DNA of 64,000 nt, taken from Glycine soja (Eukaryota > Streptophyta > Magnoliopsida > Fabales > Fabaceae). Made by a program: the position numbers and the translations under genes. The first letter of the stretch is position 1. The number at the start of each line of letters is the position of its first letter. Positions 54,225 through 64,000 of this stretch are shown piece after piece. Where the stretch lies: assembly GCF_004193775.1 (NCBI RefSeq), contig NC_041004.1, positions 29,908,411 through 29,972,410 of the forward strand, written 5' to 3'. The notes beneath the pieces are model-generated. The model saw nothing but the letters and a program-made list of their open reading frames with translations, was not told the DNA's origin and searched no databases.

Positions 54225-54305
54225 ATGGAAGTTGTTCACCTTGACTTATACTTCTTCGTTCTCACTGTTATGTCTTGCTATATCCTTGGTTCTAACCATG
54301 GCTAA
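54225..54305 (+). CDS. Small putative signal-peptide ORF (26 aa), copy B
   Basis: Identical to the ORF at 24292-24372. Same caveats: family unknown, possibly a relic first exon. Confidence 0.25.
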   Translation: MEVVHLDLYFFVLTVMSCYILGSNHG

Positions 54306-54870
54306 TACACATATTTCACTATTGTGATTTTCTTGATTAATTAGTGTGTTTGGACCTGCAATCCAAGAGAAGACATTGACAACTCTAGTTCTTAAGAAAA
54401 GTCTAGACTTTTCTATTTAGTTTCTAGATTTATCTTATTTCTAATTTTGGTCTTTAGGCCTCCATTAATTGCTTTTTTTATTGGAGATTGTGTCAAAGGG
54501 TATGAATTAAGATCTCCAGCTCAATTTATCTATATAAACAATTTTGATTGAGAGAAATAGCCTGCACATGCATTTATTTATTTCATTTCAGTTCAATATT
54601 CTTACCTATATTGTTTCATTCCCATCTATCTCACTTTCCCTCCCACACTAACACTACTCCCAACTCTCTTCAACATTTAGTACCAAACTACAGATTATTT
54701 TTTTGGGTTTCATATCATAGGAATGAATATGTATCTCTTATTTACGTTTGATCGTTTTTTATCTACAAGTATTTATTTTTTGAATAAAGTATATCCAATT
54801 CAAATAAATGATTGTTATTCAATATTCATGGGAATAAAAAGAATTTGAGACGAAGCAGCAAATGTGATAT

Positions 54871-57530
54871 TGTAATAGTATTCCATTTTTCATAAAATAA
54901 ATTAAAAAAGATTTTATTTTAAAATAAATAGGATTTTAGAAAATAATAAAGGTTTTTGTAGTTAAATAAATAAGAAGAAATAGTTTTATTAATTAAAATA
55001 ATGGTTTTAAGGTAAATAAAATAAATGCATGTTCTTAAAAAATAAAAAGGATATTTTATTTATTCATTTAATAGGGAGTAAAAAATAATTTGTTTATAAA
55101 ATAATAAAATAAAGAAAAAAATATAATAAATATTAGGCTGGGAGTGTCTTAGCTATAAATAGAGACTATTATATCAATTTTTATATTTAAAATAAGTTTA
55201 TGCGTTCTCTCTTTCTCTCAAATTCATTTTCCTTCTTCCTCTTCCAAAATATTCTCTTTTTTCCACATACATTCAAACTTATTAAAGTAAAATTATGATT
55301 TGGGACTCGTTATCCGTTGGATCATCGTGAAATTTGAACATCAGGTTCAGAGCTCATTTTCACACATCCCCACCATTGAGATTTGCAAAACAATGTATAC
55401 GGAGGGAGAATTTTCCTCGCACACACACAATGAAATTGAGACTCCAATCCCTCCTCCTTCAATCTAACGCTTGGAAATTCTAATAGAGTAACCAGAGGAA
55501 AAGCTTGAAGAATCATAGGAAATTACTACAAACGCCGCTATCACTGTTGGACTACACACATGAGCCCACTTAAAGGTAAGGGGTGAGTTTACCGCAATTG
55601 GGGTTAGAATGAACGTGTAAGGATCCTTAGAAGATCAAATTTGGGTTTATTTTGGAATGTTTTGTAACATCCCATTTTTCTGTAAGATAAATTTAAAAGG
55701 ATTTATTTAAAAATAAATAGAGTTTTAGGAAAATAATGAGATTTCTGTAATTAAATAAATAAGGAGAAATAATTTTATTGATTAAAATAATGGTTTTAAG
55801 GTAAATAAAATAAATATATGTTCTTAGAAAATAAAAAGGATGTTTTATTTATTCATTTGATAAGGAGTAAAATAGAGTTCATTTTTATAAAATAATAAAA
55901 TAAAGAAAAACATAGTAAATAATAGATTGAGAGTACTCTAATTATAAATAGAGACATACTAGATCATTTTTTTTACATTTACACACATCTCTACATGTCT
56001 TTTCCTCTCAAAATTCATTTTACATTCTCCCTCTCTCAAAACTCCCTGGTAAAATTATGATCTCGAACTCGTTAACCATTGGATCGTCGTGAAATTTGAA
56101 CACTAGGTTCGGAACTCATTTTCGCACATCCCCAACATTGGGATATGTGAAATAATGTCTATGGTGAGAAAAATATCCCTCGCACAGAGCTCTCTTTTTC
56201 TCACATACAGTCAAACTTGCCCCAGTAAAACTACGATCCCAAACTTGTTAATCGTTGGATTGTATTGAAATTCGAAAACCATATTCATAACTCATATCTG
56301 CACATCACCAGTGCTGGAATTTTCAAAATAATTTCCTTGGTGAGATAAATATCCCTCGCACGGGGAGTGTGAAATGGAGGCTTCAATCTCTTCTCCTTTT
56401 CTCTAATGCTTGGAAATCCTAGCAGAGCAACCAGAGAAAAAACTTGAGGAATCTTAGGGAACTACTAGAGACATCACTATCACTGTTGGACTATGCAGGT
56501 GAGCCCACTTAGAGGTAAGGGATGAGTTTATTGCAATTAGGGTTAGAATGAACATGTGTAGGAATCCTTAGAGGATCAAATTGGGATTTTGAAAATAATT
56601 GAGTAGTTTTATGTATTGCATAGATCATAGGTAAAGTCTATTTTTGTGTCATGTATATATTAATATTGTGTGATGCATATATGATTCATGAGGTGTAATA
56701 ACATGTTGTTTTGGAATTAGAAGATTGTGATTGAGATTGAGTGCATGTGATGAATTGAATGTGATGAGTTGTGAGATAGATGTGTATTGAGATATTGTAT
56801 GTATTGAGTTGCGAGCTATGAACCATTCAATCACACGACTGTAAGACCCTTTAACGGTGATGAGTTAATGCGTGACGAGTATTGTGATGAGATCCACTAT
56901 GGGAACCCAACGAGTTTAATCACTCTGAAGCGTGATGAGTTAAAATTAATTTGAGAACAATTGAGGAGTTGTGTGTTTTTGTACAACTCATAGATAAAGT
57001 CTATATGCTAAATAATGTTTTCTAGGTTGGACCTTAATCAGGAGGGAGAGGTCCTAACAGACTCTTCAAAGTCTAGGCCTTGGGGGTAAATACACCTGGT
57101 TTGAGGGTTTCTTTATGTTTTTAGCAATCCCACATGGTTAGAGCATTCTCACAAAATAATGTAACCCTTACTGGTCTCTCTATGAAATGGTACCTCATGC
57201 TAGAGGACGTTGGAACACAATGCTTTGATAGAATGTGACATTGAGACATGAGTTTCTGTATTAGTTGCATGAAGTTTCGGACATGTGGTTTTAATGATTT
57301 TATTTCATATGTTGAGTATTCAGTTCATCGTTGGATTTTGGAGAACCTTGTTTTGAGCCGAAGATGTTTTCATACCCTTAATTGATAAGTTTTTAATTAG
57401 GTGATTAATGCGAATGTGAACCTTTTATCTCCATGGATTTACTTAAGATTTTATTGAATAAAATTAATTTAATTAGATTCCTCATTTTATGTCTTTTTTT
57501 TATATGGATGTTGAGGTAGAGAGTGTCACA
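54871..57530 (+). repeat. LTR-like block with internal duplication, copy B
   Basis: Equivalent of 24939-27590. Main block 55663-57530 with TGTAACATCCC start and GAGAGTGTCACA end. Confidence 0.6.
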
Positions 57531-57920
57531 AACATATCGTCATTGGATACAAAGTGACTACTCACATGTATGAAATGAACATCAAAGTTTATATTTGTTG
57601 CTTGACAACATTTTGGTAACGTGTCTTTCAGTGAAAGTTGAAATCCACCCCAACTCGCTCGTCGAGCACAAAAGCCAACCAAATCTGAGGCTCCAAAAGT
57701 TAGATATTGATTTAAATTTAGAGTACTTAGTTTTGGTCACATGAAGCTTTTATGGTCCAAATCTGATTATAACAATCAAATACCCAGTCCTACATATCTA
57801 GCCTTAATTTTTTTTATACGCATATAAACATATAATTTCTACTTTGTCTTCTTCTATACGGATCAACTGAATTTGAAGAAAAAAAAAGCATTCAGATAAA
57901 GGGATAAGCTCGACTAATAA

Positions 57921-58258
57921 GAATTATGCTTAAACATGTTTTGCTTAAACTTTTTTGGTCCATATTATTTTGTTTTAGTCCTTCTAATATATCTATTTTT
58001 TACTTTTATCCCTAAAATATTTAGAACATTAGTTATTAGTCCCTTGTAAATATTTTTCCAAGGGACTAATATAAGATTAACAAAATATGAAAATGACTCA
58101 AATAAAAGAATAGATATATTAGAAGGACTAACTGAAAATAACAAGGACCAAAATTAAAATTTATTTTATTAGGGTCTCAATGTAAAAAAATATTAAGGAT
58201 CCAAAACAAAATATGTCAATTTATCAGGGGTTCAAAACATATTTAAGTCTAAGAATTA
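57921..58258. mobile_element. MITE-like foldback element, copy B
   Basis: Equivalent of 27980-28318, with the same mirrored TAGTCCTTCTAATATATC motifs. Confidence 0.65.
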
Positions 58259-58666
58259 TATGATATATGTAAAAATACAAGATAGAGGTTGAATGATGTA
58301 TAATTCATATCTCGGATGAGAGTTTTGGAGTTGATAAATGCTAGTTGATATGGATTAAGGCTATGGAATTCTAAGTGTAAGAATATCTAGGATACTACTT
58401 AACAAACTGAATATATGGAATTATTACTAAGATATTTGTAAACAGTTTAACCCTAAGTTTATTATGATCATGTTTCCCTCAGAGAGAAATACTAATATAA
58501 TGTTACTCTCCCTTGCAGGCCTTATACCTAAGTCTCATCTTCGTCTTAGTTGAATAATAGTCTCCCCTACTAGCTTTGTTCAACAACTTGGACTTCCATC
58601 CAGCCAGTCTATTATTAATATACATGGTCCATAAGATAAGAAAAATCATTACTTTTCACTCTACCA

Positions 58667-59115
58667 CACTACTGGAAAAAAAACCTTCTACGATGGTTGT
58701 AAAGTACCTTCTACGATGATTTTAGACCGTCTTTGAGGCCAACGTCATTGAAAGTCTTAACTTTCGACGACAGTTTCCTAAAAAATTGACTTAGAAAAAT
58801 ATACCTTTATAAGACGGTTCTGAACTAAAAACCTTCTTAAAAGAGTATCATTCTAAGACGGTTTTTAGATAAAAACCGTCTTATAATGATATTCTTCTAA
58901 AATGGTTGTATGTTGAACACCGCTTTAAAATTGTTAAAAAAAATGAGAATTTTAAAACGGTTTTTCAGAGAACCATCTTAGAAGTAGAAGTACCTTCTGA
59001 GAATCCTTTTTTTTAAAATCAAAAAAATTGAAAATTCTAAGACGGGTTTTCAAAAAGTTGTCTTAGAATGTAATCTTTTTAAGACGGTCATTCAAAGAAC
59101 TGTCATAAAGTATAT
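58667..59115 (+). mobile_element. CACTA transposon left end, copy B
   Basis: Starts CACTACTGGAAAAAA, the better preserved of the two ends. Subterminal AAGACGGTTTTTAG motifs are closer to consensus than in copy A. It lacks about 40 bp present at about 29060-29090 in copy A. Confidence 0.65.
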
Positions 59116-60067
59116 TTTATTTAAAAAATAAATAAAAATTATAATAAAATAATAGAAAATGTTAATATCAAAAATTTTATATCAATTCTAATAAAATAAT
59201 ATGTTTAGTTCTACAACCTACCTAAAAAAAATATTTAGTTCTACAACCAATACTACATTTTTAACTGTGAGTGTTTCACAAATACAAATGATGGAAAGCA
59301 CTTGCATCTCACAGAGCAAAGATCAACACAAAAGTACACATCAAATTCAATAAAAATTAATACAAAGTTCCTATGAGTTGTAGGTGAGTCTAAATCTCCT
59401 TATAAAATCAAAATGCAAATCTAATTTATAGGAAATTAATGATAAATACTTCCAAATAAAGGGGGAATATGAAAAAATGTAGCATTTGCGGTCATTACCA
59501 ATGAAATTGTTGGAATAATTATATTGTAAGCATGTTTAGAAAGTGATGATTATCTATGAAAAATATCATCAGTTAACTTACTATTAACATGTCAACATAA
59601 CTATAAAATTGAACAACTTCAAATAATAAAGAATTAGCTAGATATTAATATTAGAAGTTTATAACTTATCAACTTACTTTTAAGACAGTTAAGGTTCCCT
59701 AAACATGGAATCATTCCCCTGGGAAAATAATGGAGTAGGCATAACAGGTTAGCATAACTACATTTAACTAGAATAGGCTATATATGTAGAAAAAATTAAC
59801 TTAACATGAATACTATATAAAACTCACAAGTTCTTTCCCTTCAAAGATCATGCAAACAAGTTCCTAAGCCACATAATAAATTTCCAAGGCTCATATAAAC
59901 CATTTAACAACTCTAAATTCCAAAAAAAGAAAAATATGCAAAGGCAAGGATTCTTACACACTTCCTTGTTGACATGTCAATTGCTTTGGATTTTCAATGG
60001 TCAAATTGTTATATGAGAGATCCATGTGTTAATTTATGCATGTGTTTTGTACCAAAAATGAAAACAA

Positions 60068-60071
<4 letters not shown>
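59116..60071. other. AT-rich sequence, copy B, no gene seen
   Basis: Equivalent of 29216-30172. Nothing recognisable. Confidence 0.35.

Positions 60072-60152
<81 letters not shown>
60072..60152. repeat. (TA)n microsatellite, copy B
   Basis: About 81 bp of TA. The short ATGTAACACTTGGTG segment that precedes the tract in copy A is absent here. Ile-Tyr ORFs are artefacts. Confidence 0.95.
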
Positions 60153-60156
<4 letters not shown>

Positions 60157-60168
60157 AACAATCTTAAG

Positions 60169-60192
60169 AATATTGGTATGCATACCAATATT
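60169..60192. repeat. 24-bp perfect palindrome, copy B
   Basis: Same half-site AATATTGGTATG as at 30264-30287, unchanged. Confidence 0.85.
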
Positions 60193-61996
60193 TATAATGC
60201 AATTACATACATCATCAGGTAAAACTATGAACCATCGTATGAGTATTCTCAACTCATGCAATGAAGAATATTTACTTTGTTAACAAGATCAACAACTAAT
60301 ACTACCCCATATTTTTTCTTAAATTTAAGAAATGCCTCTCTAGGACTCGTGGCTACATCTTAAGCAAACAAATATAAATGAAATAGACATAGAACGTTAT
60401 ACATAGATCTAAAAAATACAACCATCAACATCCACTTGCAGCTTCCTCAAGTTTCAATAACTTAACTTTGGTTTATAAGTCAAGTCAACAATTTGTTGCC
60501 AAAGGAGTGGGATTGAACCACGAACTTGCAAAAGCTCAACCAAGATGATTGACATTTGCAATGAAATACATGTTTAATTAACACAATATTGGTGGTACAT
60601 ACACAACTACCATTTATCTCACATAACTAAAGCAAGCTTCTTAGTTTCTTTTGCTTAGCTTTTATCAAAGTATGTACTTCTGGATCATACAATGGCATAA
60701 GCCACCCATTCTATAATCTACGACAGATGCAGTGATCTCCATAAAAAAACCTTCTAATACTAGTTTACATTCAACATTCCAACTATCACAACCATATAGT
60801 ATAATTGGTTCATGTCAAACTTATAAAAAGAATTACCTGAACAAATGAAGCAATATACCCATCAAAGTAGTGCAACTGCATACAATTTTCATGATTGCTT
60901 TCACTATCACAACTAAAGTAACCATTAACTAATTCCATGGCATTAGAGATCTTGATTCTATAAATGTAAGGAACATAAATACATTTGATCTTTATAAGTG
61001 CACATTCAAACTAGAAACAATGGATTTTTCTTTTTCGGTGCATGGAAATAAATACCATTCCTTGTTGTGCATCTGCTAGCAATGAAAGTGACATCAATAA
61101 TATCTTTCCCAATGGCTGCTTGAAAGTGATGAAATCCTATTTACTTGTTAAGGATAACCTTGAAAAGAAACAGTTATGTGACAACACAATAACATTACAA
61201 ATAGTTAGTCAGATAAGGATACTGCCTTGGACTACAGGGAGCAAGTATGGTTCAAGTTGCTGGAAAGCACAGGATTGCACACTTATTGGTTAGTAATATA
61301 AAAATACATAAGAACTAAAGAAATTGAACAGGTGAATATAAAATTGCCATAAACCTACCTTGTTATCTATGAGCACTTCTAACATATAATTGGTCCATAG
61401 GAATCAAGGCCCTGCTTGTGATCAATAATTTAGAAGCATAAGCATAATACTAAGTTAAACCAAAAACTACCGAAAAAATCAATTATGAGATGACATTTGC
61501 ATAGCCATCCAAAGTATCACAAGTGCAGATACCTCCCAGAAATTTTGGCAATGTTCACAATAATATATTAGGATGGACAAATGAGAAGTAAGAACAATGT
61601 TGATATAAGATAGAGGATATGTGCAAATAAAAATAGTTAATATAAATATGCAAAAATTTAAATCTAAAACATCAAAAGAAAACAAAAACGACAGTAGGGC
61701 CGCACTAGATCTGTTAGGGGGAGGAAAAGAAGAAACTGAAGCGGTGGCAGAGCCGCATAGAATCAGTAAGGAGGGAGAGAGAAATGGAAGAAAGAACTTG
61801 AAATTTTATTAATGAAAGAAAAGCTTACAAAAAGTGTTTCCAAGAGCTTCTCTCTCTACAATCTATCTGACTCTTACTATCTGAAAGGGTGCCTCACAAT
61901 GGAATTGAGGACTCATTTTATAGACATAAAATTGAACTGTAACTACAATACAATTTACATGATCATAACTATTACTATAGAAATGGTATTTTTGAA
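60193..61996. other. Copy B tail, no supported gene
   Basis: Equivalent of 30288-32097. The open stretch at 61042-61293 diverges in frame from that at 31139-31402, arguing against a maintained gene. Confidence 0.35.
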
Positions 61997-62092
61997 TTAA
62001 TCGTCATCTAAATAAATACCAAAACAATCATCCTCATTTTGGTAGAATACATCTTCAATATCTAAAGAGTTAGTGTCTTCTTTCTTTGAGGA
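61997..62092 (-). pseudogene. Tail of the decayed polyprotein fragment, copy B
   Basis: Equivalent of the last 32 codons of the 32098-32508 ORF, cut at 62092 by the deletion junction. Non-functional. Confidence 0.6.
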
Positions 62093-62109
62093 TGTACATC
62101 TTCAATATC
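62093..62109. other. 17-bp templated filler at deletion junction
   Basis: TGTACATCTTCAATATC has no counterpart at 32194 or 37752, but 15 of its 17 bases (TACATCTTCAATATC) repeat the sequence at 62048-62062 immediately upstream. Typical of filler DNA copied during end joining. Confidence 0.75.
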
Positions 62110-62499
62110 CTCTTAGCGTCAATTTTTTGTTTCCTAAATATATGTTTGCTCTATACGAATGATTTGTGCTTCCTATGACCATAACATGCCGACCTTCGAG
62201 GTCTTTCTTTCTCTTTTCTTTTTGATTCATTTTTTCTTATGCATGTTTGCAAAAAACTATACATCCATCATTATCTATGAGAAAAGCTTTTTTTCTCTGT
62301 ACACCTACGTTCCTATACACGAAAAAAAACTTTTTCTCTATATACACATGCATTGAAAAACTCTTTCTCTCTATACCGACATGGTCTATATAAAATCTCT
62401 ATTCCTTTTCAAAGATTTCTTTTTCCTTTTTCAATATACACTCGTTGTTTATACAAAAAAATCCTTTATATACACTCATTGCTCATATACAAGAATTTC

Positions 62500-62600
62500 T
62501 TTTCACACATTGTTTATATACAAAAACTCTTTTCACACATTGTTTATATACAAAAAAAAAATCTTTTCACACATTGTTTATATACAAAAATTCTTTTATT
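62500..62600. repeat. 30-bp VNTR, three copies
   Basis: Same TTTTCACACATTGTTTATAT unit as at 38085-38300 but three copies instead of five. Confidence 0.85.
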
Positions 62601-62987
62601 TTCTTTATATACAGATATGACATTTTGTTCACAAAGCCTCTTTCTTTTTCTATTCTTGGCGTTATTACGACGTTTGTTCATTTTATTTTAGGATGACGTT
62701 CCTAAATGAAAACTCTACACGGTTCTGGAATTTCAACAAATATTATCAACAATAATGAAATAAACACTAATGCAACAATCCAAAGAAAACGTATGCACAA
62801 AACAAATGACAATTGAAAAAAAATAACAAAAAACAAACGTTAGTTCCTCAAGTCATAGAAATAAGATAACATACAAATGATAAATGATGAAACATAAAAA
62901 TGAAAAGAATACGAATCTGGGGATCCCACGATCATGTGGCTCCGCATGCCCCCGGACTCTTGGGTCACAATAACAAAAGGTGGGGTG

Positions 62988-63062
62988 GTCGACAAAAGCA
63001 GGGCTTTTGCTCCTACGTATCCTCAATTTGTGATGAGGAACTCAGACCTACGTAGTTCTTGA
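62988..63062 (+). repeat. GTCGAC-hairpin-TACGTAG module, unit 2
   Basis: GTCGAC, CAAAAGC-AGG-GCTTTTG hairpin, CTCCTACGTATCCTCAAT, GACCTACGTAGTTCTT. The stem is one pair longer than in the unit-1 counterpart at 38689. Confidence 0.7.
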
Positions 63063-64000
63063 TAACTGTGAGACTAAAATAGTCTCGGTGTTTTTTCACT
63101 AAAATGCGAACATGCTTTAGTAAAGAAACAAAACCTTCAACTGATCAGAGCAACATATGATTTTTTTTATTATTATTTATTTTTTTATTTTTATTTTTAT
63201 TTTATTTTATTTTTTTTTTATTAAAAACAATGCGTCTATTGGGGAAGGAGAGTATGCTGATGAAATTTTCTCATAACCATAAATGAGATTTTGGATGTTA
63301 GCATTTTGTTTCTAAACGACCATTTAGAGGAAACACTGGGTCCAACAAAAATAGAAAAAAATCACTGAAAGTGTATTAATCTCACACAGGTAAGTGTTTT
63401 ATCCTATTTCTGAACCATAGATATGTCATGACTTGATTATGCAAATCACTTCCTATCAAATCAAAGATTGCATGCGTGATCATGGATCAATAGGACTTTT
63501 TCTTCAGATTTTTCTTTGTGGGAATTTTGGCTTTGAGTGTTCTTGGCCTTTTCCTTTTCTGTTTTTGTTTAGTGTGAGGTGAACAAGTCACCGACGCACA
63601 GAATTTTGGTTGGCAATCAAAGGGAGAGGGCCACTTTAGGTCGTGGTTTCCTTTCTTTTTTTCATTTACTTGGTGACAATTTTGTATTGTTCAGATATTG
63701 TCTGGTCCAAAGACCTTTCTGCATGTTTCTTTTGTTTTCTTTCGATCTTTGATCGGGAACTTTCTTTCTTTTTTGCTTTCTCCCACTCTCTGATTGGGAA
63801 TTTTCTTTTTTTTTTTTTGCTTTCTCCCACTCTTTGATTGGGAATTTTCTTTCTTTTTTTGCTTTCTCCCACTCTTTGATTGGGAATTTTACTTTTTTTT
63901 GTTTTCTTCCAAGGGCAAGGATTGACATTCTCACCCTGGGTCAAGGTTTATGATAAGTTGGGATTTTGGCTCAAGGCTTGTAGAACGGCTGGTCATGATA

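Larger units (their letters stand above)
48672..62092 (+). repeat. Segmental duplication, copy B (13.4 kb)
   Basis: Colinear with 18786-32193. Both the sequence and the order of all repeats are kept; differences are single bases, homopolymer lengths, the TA tract and one insertion of about 59 bp (51911-51969). Confidence 0.95.
62110..63967 (+). repeat. Duplicated segment of the gag-only element, second copy
   Basis: Equivalent of 37753-39661, including the three-copy VNTR (62500-62600), the GTCGAC hairpin module (62988) and the CT-rich repeats (63730-63910). Similarity ends near 63967 at TAAGTTGGGATTTTGG, after which the two sequences differ up to the window end. Confidence 0.9.

Noticed and set aside
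1..64000. Search for tRNA, rRNA or an intact host gene
   Set aside because: No cloverleaf, rRNA or continuous gene with start, introns and stop could be supported anywhere in the window.

Overview
The window looks like repeat-rich nuclear DNA from a flowering plant, most likely a legume and plausibly soybean (Glycine). The reasons are AT-rich sequence full of LTR retrotransposons, MITEs and CACTA ends, a Sirevirus/SIRE1-like copia element with the polypurine tract and TAATCGATTA-rich LTR that I associate with legume Sireviruses, and gene fragments that resemble plant proteins. I see no intact, clearly functional host gene. Every recognisable protein-coding stretch is a broken gene fragment or a decayed transposon ORF.

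Layout. 1-1389: HSP70-like and coclaurine-N-methyltransferase-like fragments lie directly upstream of what reads as the 3' end of an LTR retrotransposon. 1820-2555: a U-box E3 ligase (PUB) pseudogene with three in-frame TAG stops. 3590-5083: the first copy of a small putative signal-peptide ORF family, then a possible orphan exon. 5131-~9985: a 5'-truncated Sirevirus-type copia element on the minus strand. ~9986-11378: the 3' end of a Ty3/gypsy element. 11379-13420: a hairpin-bearing tandem array followed by another gypsy-type LTR. 14160-14618: an NDUFS7 (complex I PSST) fragment next to CACTA-like terminal sequence. 15333-18047: a second copia element (gag, zinc knuckles, protease, integrase; no reverse transcriptase).

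The main architecture is a large tandem duplication. Unit 1 runs from about 18786 to 48671 (29.9 kb). Unit 2 starts at 48672 and continues beyond the window. Unit 2 lacks about 5.56 kb (unit-1 positions 32194-37752), and its deletion junction (62093-62109) holds a 17-bp filler templated from sequence about 45 bp upstream. Each unit begins with a 13.4-kb block of MITEs, a degenerate RING-H2 exon, small signal-peptide-like ORFs, an LTR-like block with an internal duplication, a CACTA end and a (TA)n tract. Unit 1 then carries a decayed viral or retroelement polyprotein and a 14.5-kb element (34003-48490) that has gag but no pol; it is inserted in an older LTR fragment.

The most interesting signals are in the non-autonomous gypsy-type elements. 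Two tandem arrays (11379-12070 and 41480-42110) with different repeat lengths are built around the same short hairpin, AGGAC-N5-GTCCT. Within both arrays the two stem arms change together (GAGGAC/GTCCTC, GAGGGC/GCCCTC, GAGGGT/ACCCTC; AGGAC/GTCCT, AAGAC/GTCTT). Three LTR families also carry GCTCGC/GCGAGC palindromes roughly 20-40 bp upstream of a TATA-like box. These observations were made by reading only; alignments and divergence counts were not computed.
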